Of a DNA stretch of 64,000 nt, positions 1 to 10,254 are shown in pieces (position 1 is the stretch's first letter; the number at the start of each line of letters is the position of its first letter). The DNA is from Wyeomyia smithii (taxonomy: Eukaryota > Arthropoda > Insecta > Diptera > Culicidae), in the NCBI RefSeq assembly GCF_029784165.1, contig NC_073696.1, positions 234,299,271-234,363,270 of the forward strand, read 5' to 3'. A model generated the notes under the pieces. That model ran no database searches. It had not been told where the DNA came from and saw only the letters and a program-made list of their open reading frames with translations. Made by a program: the position numbers and the translations under genes.

Positions 1-376
1 AAACTGTTATTCAAAAACGAAGAAATATGCATTTTTATTTTTTTAACATGGAAAATGAATTAAAAACTGAGTTTTTGTATATCTGAAATGTATAACGATT
101 CTATCATTTGAATCAACTTATGGTCAACTAATACATTTGTTCTTTCATGGAGTAAATAAGTAAGCGCTTGACATCAGGCCATAGTCATAAAATCAGAGAA
201 CTTTCAGTAATCGTTTTTGGCTGAATGAACATCACAAGTCGACCACAAAAACACAGTAGCGAATTGATTTCTGAGGCTCCTTGACCAAAAATCTAAAATA
301 CCCCTTCTTATCTTAATTCGGTTAATCTAGTTTACATGGGGGGCAGCCCCCCCTGCAGAAATTACCTCTGTAGAGG
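1..376. other. AT-rich non-coding DNA
   Basis: No gene, tandem repeat or terminal inverted repeat is visible here. The short open frames have no recognisable motif. Confidence 0.5.
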
Positions 377-597
377 TTCGTTCGTTTACCTGGGTTGATG
401 CAACATACACTAGTATATATTAAACGAGCGAAAGGGAACCCGGTTACAATTCCGGAGCCTGTTGAGTATACGTTTGCATTGGTGTGCACACCGGAAACGG
501 TAGCACCTTTGTAATCATGGCAACATGAATCCTTTCCTTCGAGAAGCCAACAAGGAATATCGGAAGAGTTTTCTTTTCTGCTCAACAGTCATACTAG

Positions 598-632
<35 letters not shown>

Positions 633-677
633 AGGCTAGTAGAGCATGGTATTAAATTGCTGTGTCGATATTCTCTT

Positions 678-714
<37 letters not shown>

Positions 715-903
715 TTAGAGTCTCTAGTCGATGGATCAGCGTAGGTAAGGGAAGTCGGCAAATTAGATCCGTAACTTCGGGATAAGGATTGGCTCTAAAG
801 ACTGGGATGACTCGGGCTACGGGGCTGCCGGGTCGTGGGTCTGCGGTCGTGCTCCCGCTTCGCGCGGGTGTCGCGCCGTGGGCCTGCCGGCGCTTCTGCC
901 TAA
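377..903 (+). pseudogene. 28S ribosomal RNA fragment
   Basis: This stretch reads as the interior of an insect large-subunit rRNA. Landmarks in order are CGAAAGGGAACCCGG (about 429), CCTGTTGAGTATACG (about 457), GAAACGGTAGCACC (about 493), GAAGAGTTTTCTTTTCTG (about 563), CCGCAGCAGGTCTCCAAGG (about 695) and TAAGGGAAGTCGGCAAATTAG (about 746), then the ATCCGTAACTTCGGGATAAGG stretch and a GC-rich expansion segment ending near 903. All are eukaryotic 28S signatures known from other species. The piece is only about 0.5 kb of a molecule near 4 kb. No 18S, 5.8S or rest of 28S flanks it, and both sides drop straight into AT-rich DNA, so it is an isolated, non-functional fragment. The left edge is uncertain and could lie closer to 420. 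Open frames on either strand inside it are shadows. Confidence 0.9.
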
Positions 904-1760
904 ACGCTGATTTTAAGATGAACTAACCACTCACTCGCTCTATTTGTTTTATTTTGTTTCTTTTTTGAATTTCGATCGTTTAATGCCTGAAAAAACTAAT
1001 TGATATAATTGTTAAAATAAAGAAAACGAATTGAAATGTGTTTTGAAAATATTTAAAAATACTACAAGGTATACAGCCCTAGGGTTGTATGAAATGGTGA
1101 CGTGGGACTAAACACTGTAATTAGGGGATTTTTTGTTACAAAAAATACAGAGCCTGCAGACAGAATCAAAATGTTTGCTCAGCGACTGCAGGTATTTCTA
1201 CTTTCAGCCTCCCCTGGAAATCAATTTTTTTAAATATGGTTCTTACTTTCAACATAATATAGAAGCCCTTACAAAGGTTCATTAATTGACAAACATAAGA
1301 AGATATGTAGACATAAAATTATTAGATCCAGCAAAAAACCGTAACAATGGACAATTCCATTTTTGTTTTTTGCTTTACAATTTTTTTCATTTACCTACAA
1401 CTACATTCTCTGTATTACGAAGACACGGCTAATACACATACGTCTATTATGGTAAAGCTTTGAATAATGATATATCATCTAACAATTTTGAAATGTAAAA
1501 AGAGATTCTAATGAATCTTAGTAAATAAACCAAAAATTCACAAGCATTCGCAGGCTCTTACTCTTCTATAAATGTGTATAGGTGGAAATTACTCTTTCGA
1601 TACTATCCGGTCACGATTATTTAGTGAATATCGAAGATAAAATTGAATAAATATCCGTTGCAAAAATTTACAATTCTTGTTGAATAGTTTATGTTAATTA
1701 TATTTATAAGATAAACTTCAATCACCATCAACAGCAGCATTGCAGTTTTTCCTCAATTGC
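904..1760. other. AT-rich non-coding DNA
   Basis: AT-rich sequence after the rRNA fragment. No poly(A) tail at the boundary, no recognisable gene and no obvious repeat structure were seen. Confidence 0.5.
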
Positions 1761-1866
1761 ACACGAATAGCACTGCAATATACTGCAATATACGAATAGT
1801 ACCGCTGCAGTATGAATAGAAGTGTACCGCTGAAATGTACGAACAGAAGTGTACCGCTGCAATCAT
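1761..1866. repeat. Imperfect tandem repeat, unit about 28-31 bp
   Basis: Three to four diverged copies of a unit built on ACGAATAG...TACCGCTGCA follow one another, with copies near 1762, 1792, 1812 and 1840. The copies differ by substitutions and small indels. Confidence 0.6.
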
Positions 1867-2564
1867 AGACGACGAGAGACCTGCGGTTCTTTACTCCAAT
1901 TGTACTGGTACTGCTTTTACCGGCATGTTTTCTTTCAAGACATCAGTTTTTATTAGGTTTTGAAAGCAGGTTTGAAAATTATTCAAGAATGGCGATTGTT
2001 TCAAACTTTTCGGAAAACTTTTACCTTCGAGACATCAATTTAGGCATTTTCGAGACATCATTTTATTGGGACGGGGAGACTCTGTCAATTTTTATATCGA
2101 TATCGATACAGAGAATAACACGGGAAACGGATGGTGTCCATTCACGTCGTCTGTGCTAGAAATGTTCGCATGTAATTGGTTCATTGTTCGCGTAAGTTTC
2201 CCTGTAACTTTTTATCAATTTTCACCGTTGAGCAACATGATCTGTGCTATATTCTTGGCAGTTAGTCTGTTTCGCGTGCCTCTCACAAATGAGCTGTCCC
2301 GTCTTCGAAAAGATCCGCTCACATGGAACAGAAGTTGCACTGATGCACAGCCTAGTAAGCATGATCCGGCAAAGGTTAGGTTATATGTGTTTTCTTGAAT
2401 TTCACCAGGTAAGAGGGTCTCCAAGTCTGGATCAATTTGGATACTGCTTGGTCAGCAAAGCCTTGCTTTTTGAATCATGGATAAAAAAAAACAATATCAA
2501 TAAGATCATTCGATTTTGTATTTCCAAATCTTTTAACTAAACCACTATGTAAATTATTAACAAA
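1867..2564. other. Non-coding DNA, nothing recognised
   Basis: Three loose copies of CGAGACATCA or AAGACATCA occur near 1940-2060. A CACCAG|GTAAGA string at 2403-2412 lacks a pyrimidine tract and is not called a splice site. The ORFs have no recognised motif. Part of the right side may be the 3' end of the neighbouring hAT element. Confidence 0.4.
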
Positions 2565-4088
2565 TTATTGAGTTTGATCAATCATCTTACGTGCGAGGAA
2601 TGCGCTTTTTGATAAGGCGACGGATTTTTTGGCAGATATTTCTATGGTAACCTCATTGAATGTATTCAGAACGTTTATACTTGACTCGATGATTTTCACT
2701 GTCGATGTCTTCACTATCCAACGTACAGCGTTCCGGACCAGTAAGGCCAATGTTGAAATTACAGCCGCAGACAGACGTCCAAGCTGAGTTCCAAACTTGT
2801 GTAAAGTTTTTTGTAGTAGCAATCTGTAACCATATAGCGCTACTAGTACCGCCAGCCACGTACACCAGTGAAAAAAATGTATTGTAGCGATACGATCACA
2901 AGGCAGCGCTAGTGTACAAGTGATTTATAACGCAATTTACTTTGAAAATTTACACGAAAATTTTGTTTAATGTTGTTCTTGCTTAGACGTCTGTCTTGTG
3001 TTACAGCCTTTCCATTTACTTTGAACCACTTCAACATGTCATATGCGGAGTTCCACAACGTTGGGACATCCTGCTTGAGTTTCAAAGTTGGCATATCAAG
3101 CTTAACCTCCATTTTGGTCAGTTTTGCAGCAGCATGGCTCCTTTTTTTTCAAAATTGGCCCTTATCCACAACTTTCTCTATAGAGGTTTTTATTGCGCTC
3201 TGCACAACCAGGTTCAACGAATATGCAAATCATCCTATATTTTCATGTTCAAAATTTTCGCGACTGACTTCATATTGGAAGTGTTAATCAAATCAATTAC
3301 AATCGTTTTACTTTTGATCTCAAACATCAGTAAGCCATTATGACAAGTAGGTTTAAATCCCTACGAATGATAAATTCTAATGGCGAAAGCAATCAAATCC
3401 TAGTAATTAAAATTACAAATTTCTAACAGTGTTGAGAATTTTTAGAATTTATATGGGCAGTTCTCCATGGGGGGGGGGGGCGATCAAAATCGTCTGAAAT
3501 CTGTCCACGTGGAATGTGGATGGCCTCTTACGTAAACAGCTGAAGCTTCAAGCAACTCTGATTTTGCTTGTGCTACCAACTCATTGAGTAGCTGTAAAAA
3601 CTTCATAAACTCCGCATCCTCAACAATCGCAAAAATATGAAACTCTTCACAAATAAATTTCAAAAGCTGGATGTCAATAAGCCTGCTCTTGATAGCTGAT
3701 ATCGGTTTCACGACCTCAACAAATTGTGTCATCGAATACTGCGAAATGCTTGATCCAGAAATACCAGTGTCGGATGTTGTAGAAGTTTTTCGTTATGATT
3801 GTTGGGAGTGAGTTAAATTTCTACATCATTTGAATTGTCAAAGGGGACTGGAAGTTCAGAACGTGACTCCGTCTGATCCTTCGATGCAGTATCTCTTCCT
3901 CTGTTCAGTGGTACCATGGGGTGCTTCGTTTTGAGGTGCCTCTTCAAGTTACTTACAGATCCCGCTGACATAGCAATACGGGCTTTGCAGTACCGATACC
4001 GACATAAACCTTTTTCGGTTTTCCTTCGTAAAATAGTACCAAATATCACTTTGAGTTCTTCCCTGAGGTAACAATTTCTGCTAAACAA
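2565..4088 (-). pseudogene. hAT-family transposase, degenerate
   Basis: Three minus-strand pieces lie in the correct order for a ZBED/hAT transposase. Nearest the start (4088-3813) is a BED-type zinc finger with CRYRYCKARIAMSAG then SNLKRHLKTKHP; the C..C..H..H pattern is recognisable but the spacing of the first cysteine pair is altered. Next (3732-3484) is a block with FICEEFHIFAIVEDAEF, like the hAT segment that precedes the catalytic core. Then (3112-2909) comes LKQDVPTLWNSAYDML, matching the family motif around DVPTRWNS, and finally (2822-2565) EVTIEISAKKSVALSKS. The pieces are in different frames and separated by stops, so no active enzyme can be made. Family transposases bind terminal repeats and leave 8-bp target duplications; I could not find convincing TIRs or duplications. 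Confidence in the hAT assignment is good; the exact limits are loose. Confidence 0.8.
3469..3480. repeat. Poly(G) run, 12 bp
   Basis: An uninterrupted run of 12 G lies inside the decayed hAT copy. It is unusual in this AT-rich background. Confidence 0.9.
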
Positions 4089-4204
4089 AAATCACGATGA
4101 TAAATAACGGGATTAAGAAAAGAATTCAATTCCCGTGAATTGAAATATTTCTCAGCTAAACTTCAACTACAGCCACGAAACTAAAAAAAAATTAAAAAAG
4201 TAGG
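4089..4204. other. hAT flank, nothing recognised
   Basis: Short sequence between the transposase remnant and the next dispersed repeat. No clear hAT terminal repeat was found. Confidence 0.4.
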
Positions 4205-4290
4205 AGGTTGTATCCAAGACACGACCGCAGAAATGACGTAGAACTACGTACACTATTAACAAATGCATTGAGGGTTTTATTACCCTAGTA
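4205..4290 (-). repeat. Dispersed repeat B, copy 1
   Basis: On the minus strand this carries ATGCATTTGTTAATAG, then the near-palindrome ACGTAGTTCTACGTCA (minus strand of 4235-4250), then GCGGTCGTGTCTTGGATAC and AACC. The same order appears at 34150-34266 and, with fewer matches, at 40885-40978; a short part appears at 21425-21470. Four copies of one non-coding arrangement in 64 kb mark it as a transposable-element family whose name I do not know. Confidence 0.7.
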
Positions 4291-4298
4291 ACACAACT

Positions 4299-4363
4299 GG
4301 TTTTATCAAAGTTTCATAGCGCTTGTTTGGCTGTATTGAGCGCTATAAAACTTTGATAAAACC
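4299..4363. repeat. Inverted repeat, 25-bp arms
   Basis: The left arm 4299-4323 begins GGTTTTATCAAAGTTT and the right arm 4339-4363 is its reverse complement with one mismatch, around a 15-bp loop. It directly follows repeat B and may be part of the same MITE-like element. Confidence 0.85.
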
Positions 4364-4465
4364 AATATTTTTACTTGAGTAATGAGTTATAATGTCTACT
4401 AATGAAGGGTTGTGAATTTTGTTAACCGGATTCAGCAGTTAGCAGAACGTGCCGAGTTAAAAACC

Positions 4466-4656
4466 ATACACAGCACACACACACACAAATCATACCATAT
4501 CATAGACACAAACACATCATACCATATCATACAGACACTTACACATCATACCATATCATACAGACACACACACACACATCATATCATATCATACACACAC
4601 ACATCACACCATATCATCATACCATACACACATTATACCATATCATACACACACAG
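4466..4656. repeat. Tandem repeat of CATACCATATCATA with CA runs
   Basis: Units of the form CATACCATATCATA alternate with (CA)n or CAGACA spacers about seven times. The array ends at the start of dispersed repeat A. The open frame across it is a translation artefact of the repeat. Confidence 0.95.
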
Positions 4657-4659
4657 CAA

Positions 4660-4922
4660 GCAAGCGACCAATCAGAGGACGTTATTTTTATTCCAACAAG
4701 CCTTGACAATTTTCAATAGTGCAATAGTTCGTAGATTTAAGCAACATTTTTCTGCATTTGGGCAGATGCGTGTATAATTTTCCAATCGATTGCTGCAAGA
4801 ATGAAGAAAATCGGTTGAAAACCAACCGACCTATAAGCATTTAAAAAAGGGACAAATTTCGTCCCAGTTTTTCAGTTTGCATCCCTGTGCAGTATGCTAA
4901 AGTAAAACGTAGTTCTTCGTCA
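4660..4922 (+). repeat. Dispersed repeat A, copy 1
   Basis: From AGCAAGCGACCAATCAGAGG through TTTTCAATAGTGCAATAGTTCG and GTGTATAATTTTCCAAT to ACGTAGTTCTTCGTCA, this stretch is matched along its length by the reverse complement of 31783-32025. Both copies end in the same near-palindrome. It is non-coding and behaves like a short interspersed or MITE-type element of about 250 bp. Confidence 0.8.
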
Positions 4923-5398
4923 AAAACTGGATTCCAAATAAATTTAAAAAAATGGCAAAAATATTGTGAAAGTTTTTCTGTGATGGTTACTGAATCCAGT
5001 ATCAGTTTTAAATACAGCAGCTAAAGAAATACAATTCCAACAATTTTTAAACTGCAATGCAACAGAAAACAAACTTAAGATTTTTTTTTCAAGATCTGGT
5101 AATATCTATTTGTTTGTTTTCATCTAAACCAGTTCTTAATTTGGCCGTGTGTCGTGCGAGGAGATAAAATACTGTAAATGCTGTGAGGAATAATGAAAAT
5201 GAATATATTAATCTACAAAATTTACGCTTTGAAAATATTTTCGAAAAACAATGGGAGCTTGAGTGAATAAAAATATTGATAAAACTGTCACATGTATAAA
5301 AAAAACAGGAAGATTTTGAGATTAAACTGTTTGACTGGATCACCTGAAAAAAACATTGGAAACTATGGAAGCACATATTCCTTGTTGCCACTCTCGTT
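4923..5398. other. AT-rich non-coding DNA
   Basis: No gene or repeat structure recognised. The minus-strand 100-codon frame at 5089-5391 is low-complexity in composition and has no motif. Confidence 0.4.
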
Positions 5399-5511
5399 CA
5401 ATCCGCTCTCGTTTTTTCTGCAATTGGTGGTGAACAATATGCTTGCGAACTGATCAGAAGAGTTATTTCTTCCAAAGAACCAGTTCTTTTGATCAGCTCG
5501 AGAGCGGATTG
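5399..5511. repeat. Foldback repeat with 13-bp perfect ends
   Basis: CAATCCGCTCTCG at 5399-5411 is the exact reverse complement of CGAGAGCGGATTG at 5499-5511. Inside are alternating GAACTGATCAG and CCAGTTCTTTTGATCAG segments. Related words (CTCTCGTTCACG, GATCAGTTCGCG) continue to about 5655. It looks like a mosquito foldback or MITE repeat. Confidence 0.7.
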
Positions 5512-5935
5512 CCTGCATGTATATTCAGAAGATCAGTAGTTATAATAACTCTCGTTCACGCCTTTTTTGCCTAGGAGGTGAGTCAACTCTCTTTACAAAA
5601 AAGCGGTAGATCTCTCACTCACTTCGAATAACCAGCTTTTTAGATCAGTTCGCGGATCGCCAATCTCTGCAGTGTTATATACCTTACAGGAAAATGATAA
5701 TCCCCCTTATTACTGAATCCTAATCACGGTCGTTTCACGGACATGGGGACTATTAGTCCGGAAATTATCCCAAAGGTTGGCAATTTTCAACAAAGCCAAT
5801 GTTCACCATGTAATAAAAAAATGGTAGTGATGATTTTCATTTTGCAAAAATCGTGTACGTTTTGGTTATCTAAAGACACATTAAATATTGCATTCGATAC
5901 CGTTGTATCAAAGCTACACCCTTGAAGTTTACTGC
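5512..5935. other. Non-coding DNA
   Basis: Diverged continuation of the preceding foldback repeat to about 5655, then sequence in which I recognise nothing. Confidence 0.4.
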
Positions 5936-6165
5936 CGGGTCTCGGTAATTTTTACCGAGAACGGCACCACTGAGTGCTCGGTTGAAAAAATAATGACAGC
6001 TGTCAAATTTTTTTCGTAAATCTTGGTTTTATTTTGGCACAAAAGAATTGTAATCTTGGTAATATTTTATGCCGAGATTTCAGTTAGGTTGAACCGAGAT
6101 TTACGAAAAAATGTCACTACTTTTTTACCCAGCACTCAGTGGCGCCGTTCTCGGTGAAAATTTTA
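5936..6165. mobile_element. MITE with long inverted arms
   Basis: The left arm (5941 to about 6027: TTTACCGAGAACGGC, ACTGAGTGCT, TTTTTTTCGTAAATCTTGGT) is answered in reverse complement by the right arm (about 6090-6160: ACCGAGATTTACGAAAAAA, AGCACTCAGT, GCCGTTCTCGGTGAAAATTT). Arms are roughly 75-85 bp with several mismatches and a short middle. There is no coding capacity, so this is a non-autonomous foldback element. Target duplications were not resolved. Confidence 0.85.
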
Positions 6166-6640
6166 AGTGTGATAATAGCATTTCAAATCGTTACATACAA
6201 ATTTCAGTTTTTACAGAATGTATCTCAGAATAGCGGAGATAGACGTAGCTCTGCGTCAAAATGTGACATTTATTGAATATTTAACAATAATATCTAATTG
6301 ACAGGTAGTTATTTTTATTATTTTAATTTTAACTCAAACATGCTCTAAACTTCTATTAAAATTTTTATCACCGTTGTAAAATAGAGTAACAATTTGAGTA
6401 TTTCTGCATAACCGTGTATAACACCCCGTTTCGATTTTTCACTTTCCGAACGTTCCAACGGTTTACTTGGGGATTTGTTACGTATCACGTTACGAATTAT
6501 GCATGATAAACAGGAAATATAGGGTTCGCATGGCAATTGTTAACCTATTCGCTATGTTTAGACTTTAGCGATATAAATCTTGGCCAACTTTTCTCCTACT
6601 CAATCCTGTTTATCTTCAATTATTATTCGTAGTGTATAAC
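6166..6640. other. Upstream intergenic DNA
   Basis: Contains GACGTAGCTCTGCGTCA at 6242-6258, one of the near-palindromes seen elsewhere in the window. Otherwise nothing was recognised. It is likely upstream sequence of the gene whose leader follows. Confidence 0.4.
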
Positions 6641-7267
6641 AGTGTACTTAGTAGCACTCTTCTGTAACTTAACGACTCTTGTACTCAATAACTATACTAC
6701 GTTGATCCCAACCCAACACCGCTTACGCATGCCAGAAAGAATAAGCTCCATCACATCCTACACACCACGACACGACAGAACCCGCGCGCTTCTTCCGCGA
6801 CAACAAACCACACACGCGCGCGGTCCGGTTCGTGTTCATAATAACCCTTTCTGCTGAAGTGCTGAACCAACTGCTGCTGGCTGAATTTGAATTCGCTTTC
6901 TGTCTGTTTCGTTTTTGATTCGCTCCTGGACGGTTGTGTTTTTGTGCGCTCTCCCATATTTTCTGCCGTTATTCTGCCTTTGTGATCATTATATAGAAGA
7001 TACCTTCTGCAAGAAGTTTTGTTACACAAAACGTGTTAAAGCAGGCCATCACTTTAGTTTGCCGGTTGAAAAGATTCGCGTGCTTAGCTGAGAGGAAGTG
7101 AAATTTTCGCATAATTATATTTCAATTGTTGAAGTATCATCGAAAAGCATTGTGCCTTACTTAAATCGCGCGACAATCAGTGAAAATTGAAGAAATCTTT
7201 ACAAAGTGATCAGTCTATTTTTATTGTGATTTCGAAGGATTTTTTTAGCCCTACAACCCCCATCAAG
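6641..7267 (+). promoter_or_regulatory. Probable promoter and long 5' leader
   Basis: From 6732 to 7267 there is no ATG at all on the + strand, although about eight would be expected by chance. Such depletion is typical of a 5' untranslated leader. The stretch is less AT-rich than its surroundings and includes a GC-rich block (6775-6835) with CACACGCGCGCGG. The transcription start cannot be placed: no strong TATA box stands at a convincing distance, and a 5'UTR intron is possible. The leader ends CATCAAG before the ATG at 7268, a good insect start context. Confidence 0.55.
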
Positions 7268-7323
7268 ATGACTTCTACTAACTTCTCCGTTGGATTTGGC
7301 GAAAACTCCAAGAGCTCTAGCAA
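7268..7323 (+). CDS. First coding exon of an unidentified gene
   Basis: ATG at 7268 opens MTSTNFSVGFGENSKSSS (18 codons plus two bases). The exon ends at 7323 against GTAAGT, a perfect 5' splice site, giving a phase-2 intron. The start is supported by the ATG-free leader upstream and the context CAAGATGA. I do not recognise the protein. The short Ser/Asn/Gly-rich start suggests a disordered N-terminus rather than a signal peptide or membrane segment. No downstream exon can be joined with confidence inside the window, so the gene must continue beyond it on the + strand across an intron of more than 56 kb. Two ratchet-type splice sites downstream on the same strand agree with this reading. If the donor is not used, translation would end soon after 7323 in intron sequence. 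Confidence 0.55.
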
Positions 7324-7329
7324 GTAAGT

Positions 7330-8833
7330 TCTAATTGATTTCCGTCTGATAAGAAAGTCTGATCTAGAACAGCCGACGACGGGTTGAACAGCCGGCTGTG
7401 GATCGTGCAAGAACTCCAAGGTTTTCTTTTGTTAGTCGCTGATGATGAGAGGTCTCAGAAGAACAACATACTTTCTGTGTTTTTTTATTTTCGCAAATCG
7501 CTCTTTTTCTGGTTCCTTTATGTACCAGGCTTCATGTTCTTTGGGTTCAGTTTCATGCTAGTAGCAGCGGACAGTTGGTTAATTGCTCTTGACCAGAGTT
7601 TCGTACATATAAATTCGCCAGTTCCATATTTTTGCTTGTTAAAGCAAAAACATATTTACCAATTGTCTGCCCTGTTTGGAGTGCTGCAGCACCGGTACAA
7701 CGAATGTAAAATTAAACCGGCCGGGCAGAAGAATTCAATCAACCCTGTCGAAAGCAATCGAAAGTAGCTCAAGCACGACGTAGAAGATTCTAAAACGCTT
7801 GTTTATTGGCCATTTCGTTAAGTCAGCTATGTATTTGCTATGCAATTTCGAAATGAAATATTTGCTAGTTGGCCGGTCTCTTTTGTTGGTCTATCTAAAG
7901 TTAAATGCTATATGAGTTCGTCGGAGTTTCTGACGAACGTTTTGATGTTTCAGTTTACCAGCGAACAGTTTAGGTAACATGTATTCAAATCTAAATACTT
8001 TTATCGCCGCATCAAGGAACATTTGTTTTTTTTTTTAGTGTTTAGTGGTCTTGCAGATTCAATTTAAAGATTTTTGCAACCGACAAGACATTGCCATACA
8101 TGTATCCACAATTGAAAACATATGACTATTCAATTACCTAAAAGAAAAATAAATTCTGGAAATATGGTATCTTTCAAGTATTATGGGTTATACATACTAT
8201 TGTTTTGAACAATGGTTCATATTTTTGTGGCCTCCTGAGACGCTTCTTTGCCTTCATTCTTTCCACATTTCAAGAGTCGTATACTATAAAGGTTAATGTA
8301 TAAACCTTTCTAAATGAATATGTACACTGAATAGAAGCAACATGACATATTTCCCTTCTTCATGTTACTTTTCAGGTGGTTTGCACAAAAAAAGAAATTG
8401 ATCAATTCCATTCAGTCACTTAAGTAGTAAATTTGATTGACCTGAACAATCTAATAGTAATTATTTCCAATTAAAATGCTGTAAAATATTCTCTAATCAA
8501 AATCTTAGAATCTATAAAACAAAAATAAAATGCGTTGCACAGCATTTGTGTTTTGATTTGCACACAAGACCTTCTGAATAAAATAAGGCGTTCTATATAA
8601 AACGTATGGCAGATTCAAGCGTATTATCCTATGTACAGACAACACACAAAACTGTAAAGAAAATGTTTTGTTGGATGATTGTCGATAAATTTCAGATTTT
8701 CCAATACATCTTTCTTGTTACATTAAGAAATATTTCAAAAATGAATATATGGCAATGATACTGGAATCTAATCCAATAGGTATCCAATTCAAACCCAATT
8801 AATTTCGAAGAAAAAAAAAACACGTTTTTACTA
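7330..8833. other. Intron sequence, nothing recognised
   Basis: AT-rich sequence. The 127-codon + strand frame at 7384-7767 begins just after the donor but has no family motif and is taken as chance. Confidence 0.45.
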
Positions 8834-8912
8834 GGGATGTTACGGATATCCGCATCCGCAACCGCAAATGCGTACTACCGCATGAAAATTAACATCCGCA
8901 TCCGATTTTGGA
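8834..8912. repeat. ATCCGCATCCGCAACCGC-type repeat
   Basis: GGGATGTTACGGATATCCGC followed by repeated ATCCGCA and ACCGCA words, then a second ACATCCGCATCCG. This is a short hexamer-like repeat adjoining the 3' side of the truncated mariner copy. Confidence 0.6.
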
Positions 8913-9011
8913 AAAAGATTTCACTTCATAAAATTTTGTGGAAAAATTTTCCTTGGAGTATTTACTGCTCGCTTCAATAACTTTTGCACAGGGGAAGGAC
9001 ATGGTCGAGTG

Positions 9012-9654
9012 TCATGGTCGTTTTTTCACGATTTCGTCCTTCAAACGCATCAATAACTCGATGTAATAGTAACCATTGACGGTTCTTCCCTTTTCAAGGT
9101 TGTCAATGTAAAACATACCGTGCGCGTCCCAAAAAACTGACGTCTTGAATTTGCCAGCTGCCTGTTGCGTTTTCGGACGCTTCGGACAGCTCTCACCGAC
9201 TACACGGCACGCAGCTGACTGCCGATTCGACTCCGGAGTGAAATGGCGGATCCATGTTTCGTCCATTGTCACATACCTACGCATGAAATCCTGTTTATTG
9301 CGAATAAGCCGTGCCAAACAGCTCCCTGAATCAACTATTTATTGTTGCCTTTGTTCAACTGCCCAATTTTCGGTTTAAAATTGTAGACGCATTTCCAGTT
9401 GATATGTTTACGATCTTGGCAATTTCAGAAACTTTCATTTTGCGGTCATCCATCACGATTTTCAAAACTTGCCTCATATTTTCCGAAGTTACTACTTCAT
9501 TTGGCCTACCCGAGTGTTCTGCATCAAGTGTATCAGTTCTACCGCGTTTGAAATTTGTATACCACCAACAAATCGTTGTTTTCGATGGAGCAGAGTCCGG
9601 ATAACACTTTTCAAACCATTGTTGACCCTGCAAGGTATTGCAATGCACATGGGG
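9012..9654 (-). pseudogene. mariner transposase, truncated
   Basis: Two minus-strand frames give a mariner-type transposase. The upstream piece (9648-9355) has the N-terminal DNA-binding half with TTICWWYTNFKRGRTDT, HSGRPNEVV and EIAKIVNIS, typical of the helix-turn-helix region. The downstream piece (9317-9012) has RRYVTMDETWIRHFTPESNR, carrying the first catalytic aspartate, then GESCPKRPKTQ, VFWDAHGMFYIDNLEKGRTV and LKDEIVKKRP. The link between the halves is deleted. After KKRP the frame hits a stop, and the second and third catalytic aspartates are missing. Sequence to the left turns into an unrelated repeat. No terminal inverted repeats were found, so the element is dead. Among mariners it most resembles the insect types with YVTMDETWIHHFTPES; the exact subfamily is not claimed. 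Confidence 0.9.
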
Positions 9655-9679
9655 ACGTCAGGCAAAAAATAAATCTAAA

Positions 9680-10254
9680 ATCCGAATTCATGCTCTTATT
9701 TTTTTATTTTGTAGTTTAATTTTTAAATAGTAACAAAGGGAATTACTTGCTTTCACTCGCGGATAAAATTGTAGTTACTTCCCCAAACTCTGATTTTCAG
9801 AACTTCTAGTTGAATAGGTAGGTTCAACAGCCACGAGTCGCCCCTGTATTTTTCACATTAAATAGCAATGTTTTGTCATCATACGATATTCGTCTTCCTT
9901 TCAATGTTTTACACAAATGCAAAAGGAGCGCCACTTTCACCACATTAGCTTTGTTGTTTATGGTTCGATTGACGTGAAAATTTGACACATGTCACTTAGT
10001 AGTATTGCCTTCTCTGGGTTAGTCCCGGGACTTATTAAATGATGAGCCATGTGGAACACATTCGAAAGGCTGAATTCAAATCTCGAAACTTTTAACGACA
10101 TGCACCGTTTTTGAGATATTTCCGCATGCATTCGTTTTTGAGATATTTCAACATTAAGCTTAGAAAAAATCTCTTAGAAATCTGGAATTTTAAGTATAAA
10201 TTTTGCTTACATTTCAACAAAAAATTAACTTGAGAGGAAAATTCAATTTATTTT
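9680..10254. other. Intron sequence, nothing recognised
   Basis: No gene or clear repeat was seen between the mariner and LINE remnants. It may include the untranslated 3' side of the LINE. Confidence 0.4.

Noticed and set aside
2403..2412. CACCAG|GTAAGA junction
   Set aside because: No pyrimidine tract, and it lies upstream of the inferred gene next to a hAT remnant.
4466..4656. Spaced repeats resembling a CRISPR array
   Set aside because: The units are microsatellite-like with no unique spacers, in a eukaryotic genome.
7384..7767. 127-codon + strand frame right after the first exon donor
   Set aside because: It is AT-rich, has no domain and lies in the intron. It does not continue the reading frame of the exon in a way that suggests read-through protein.
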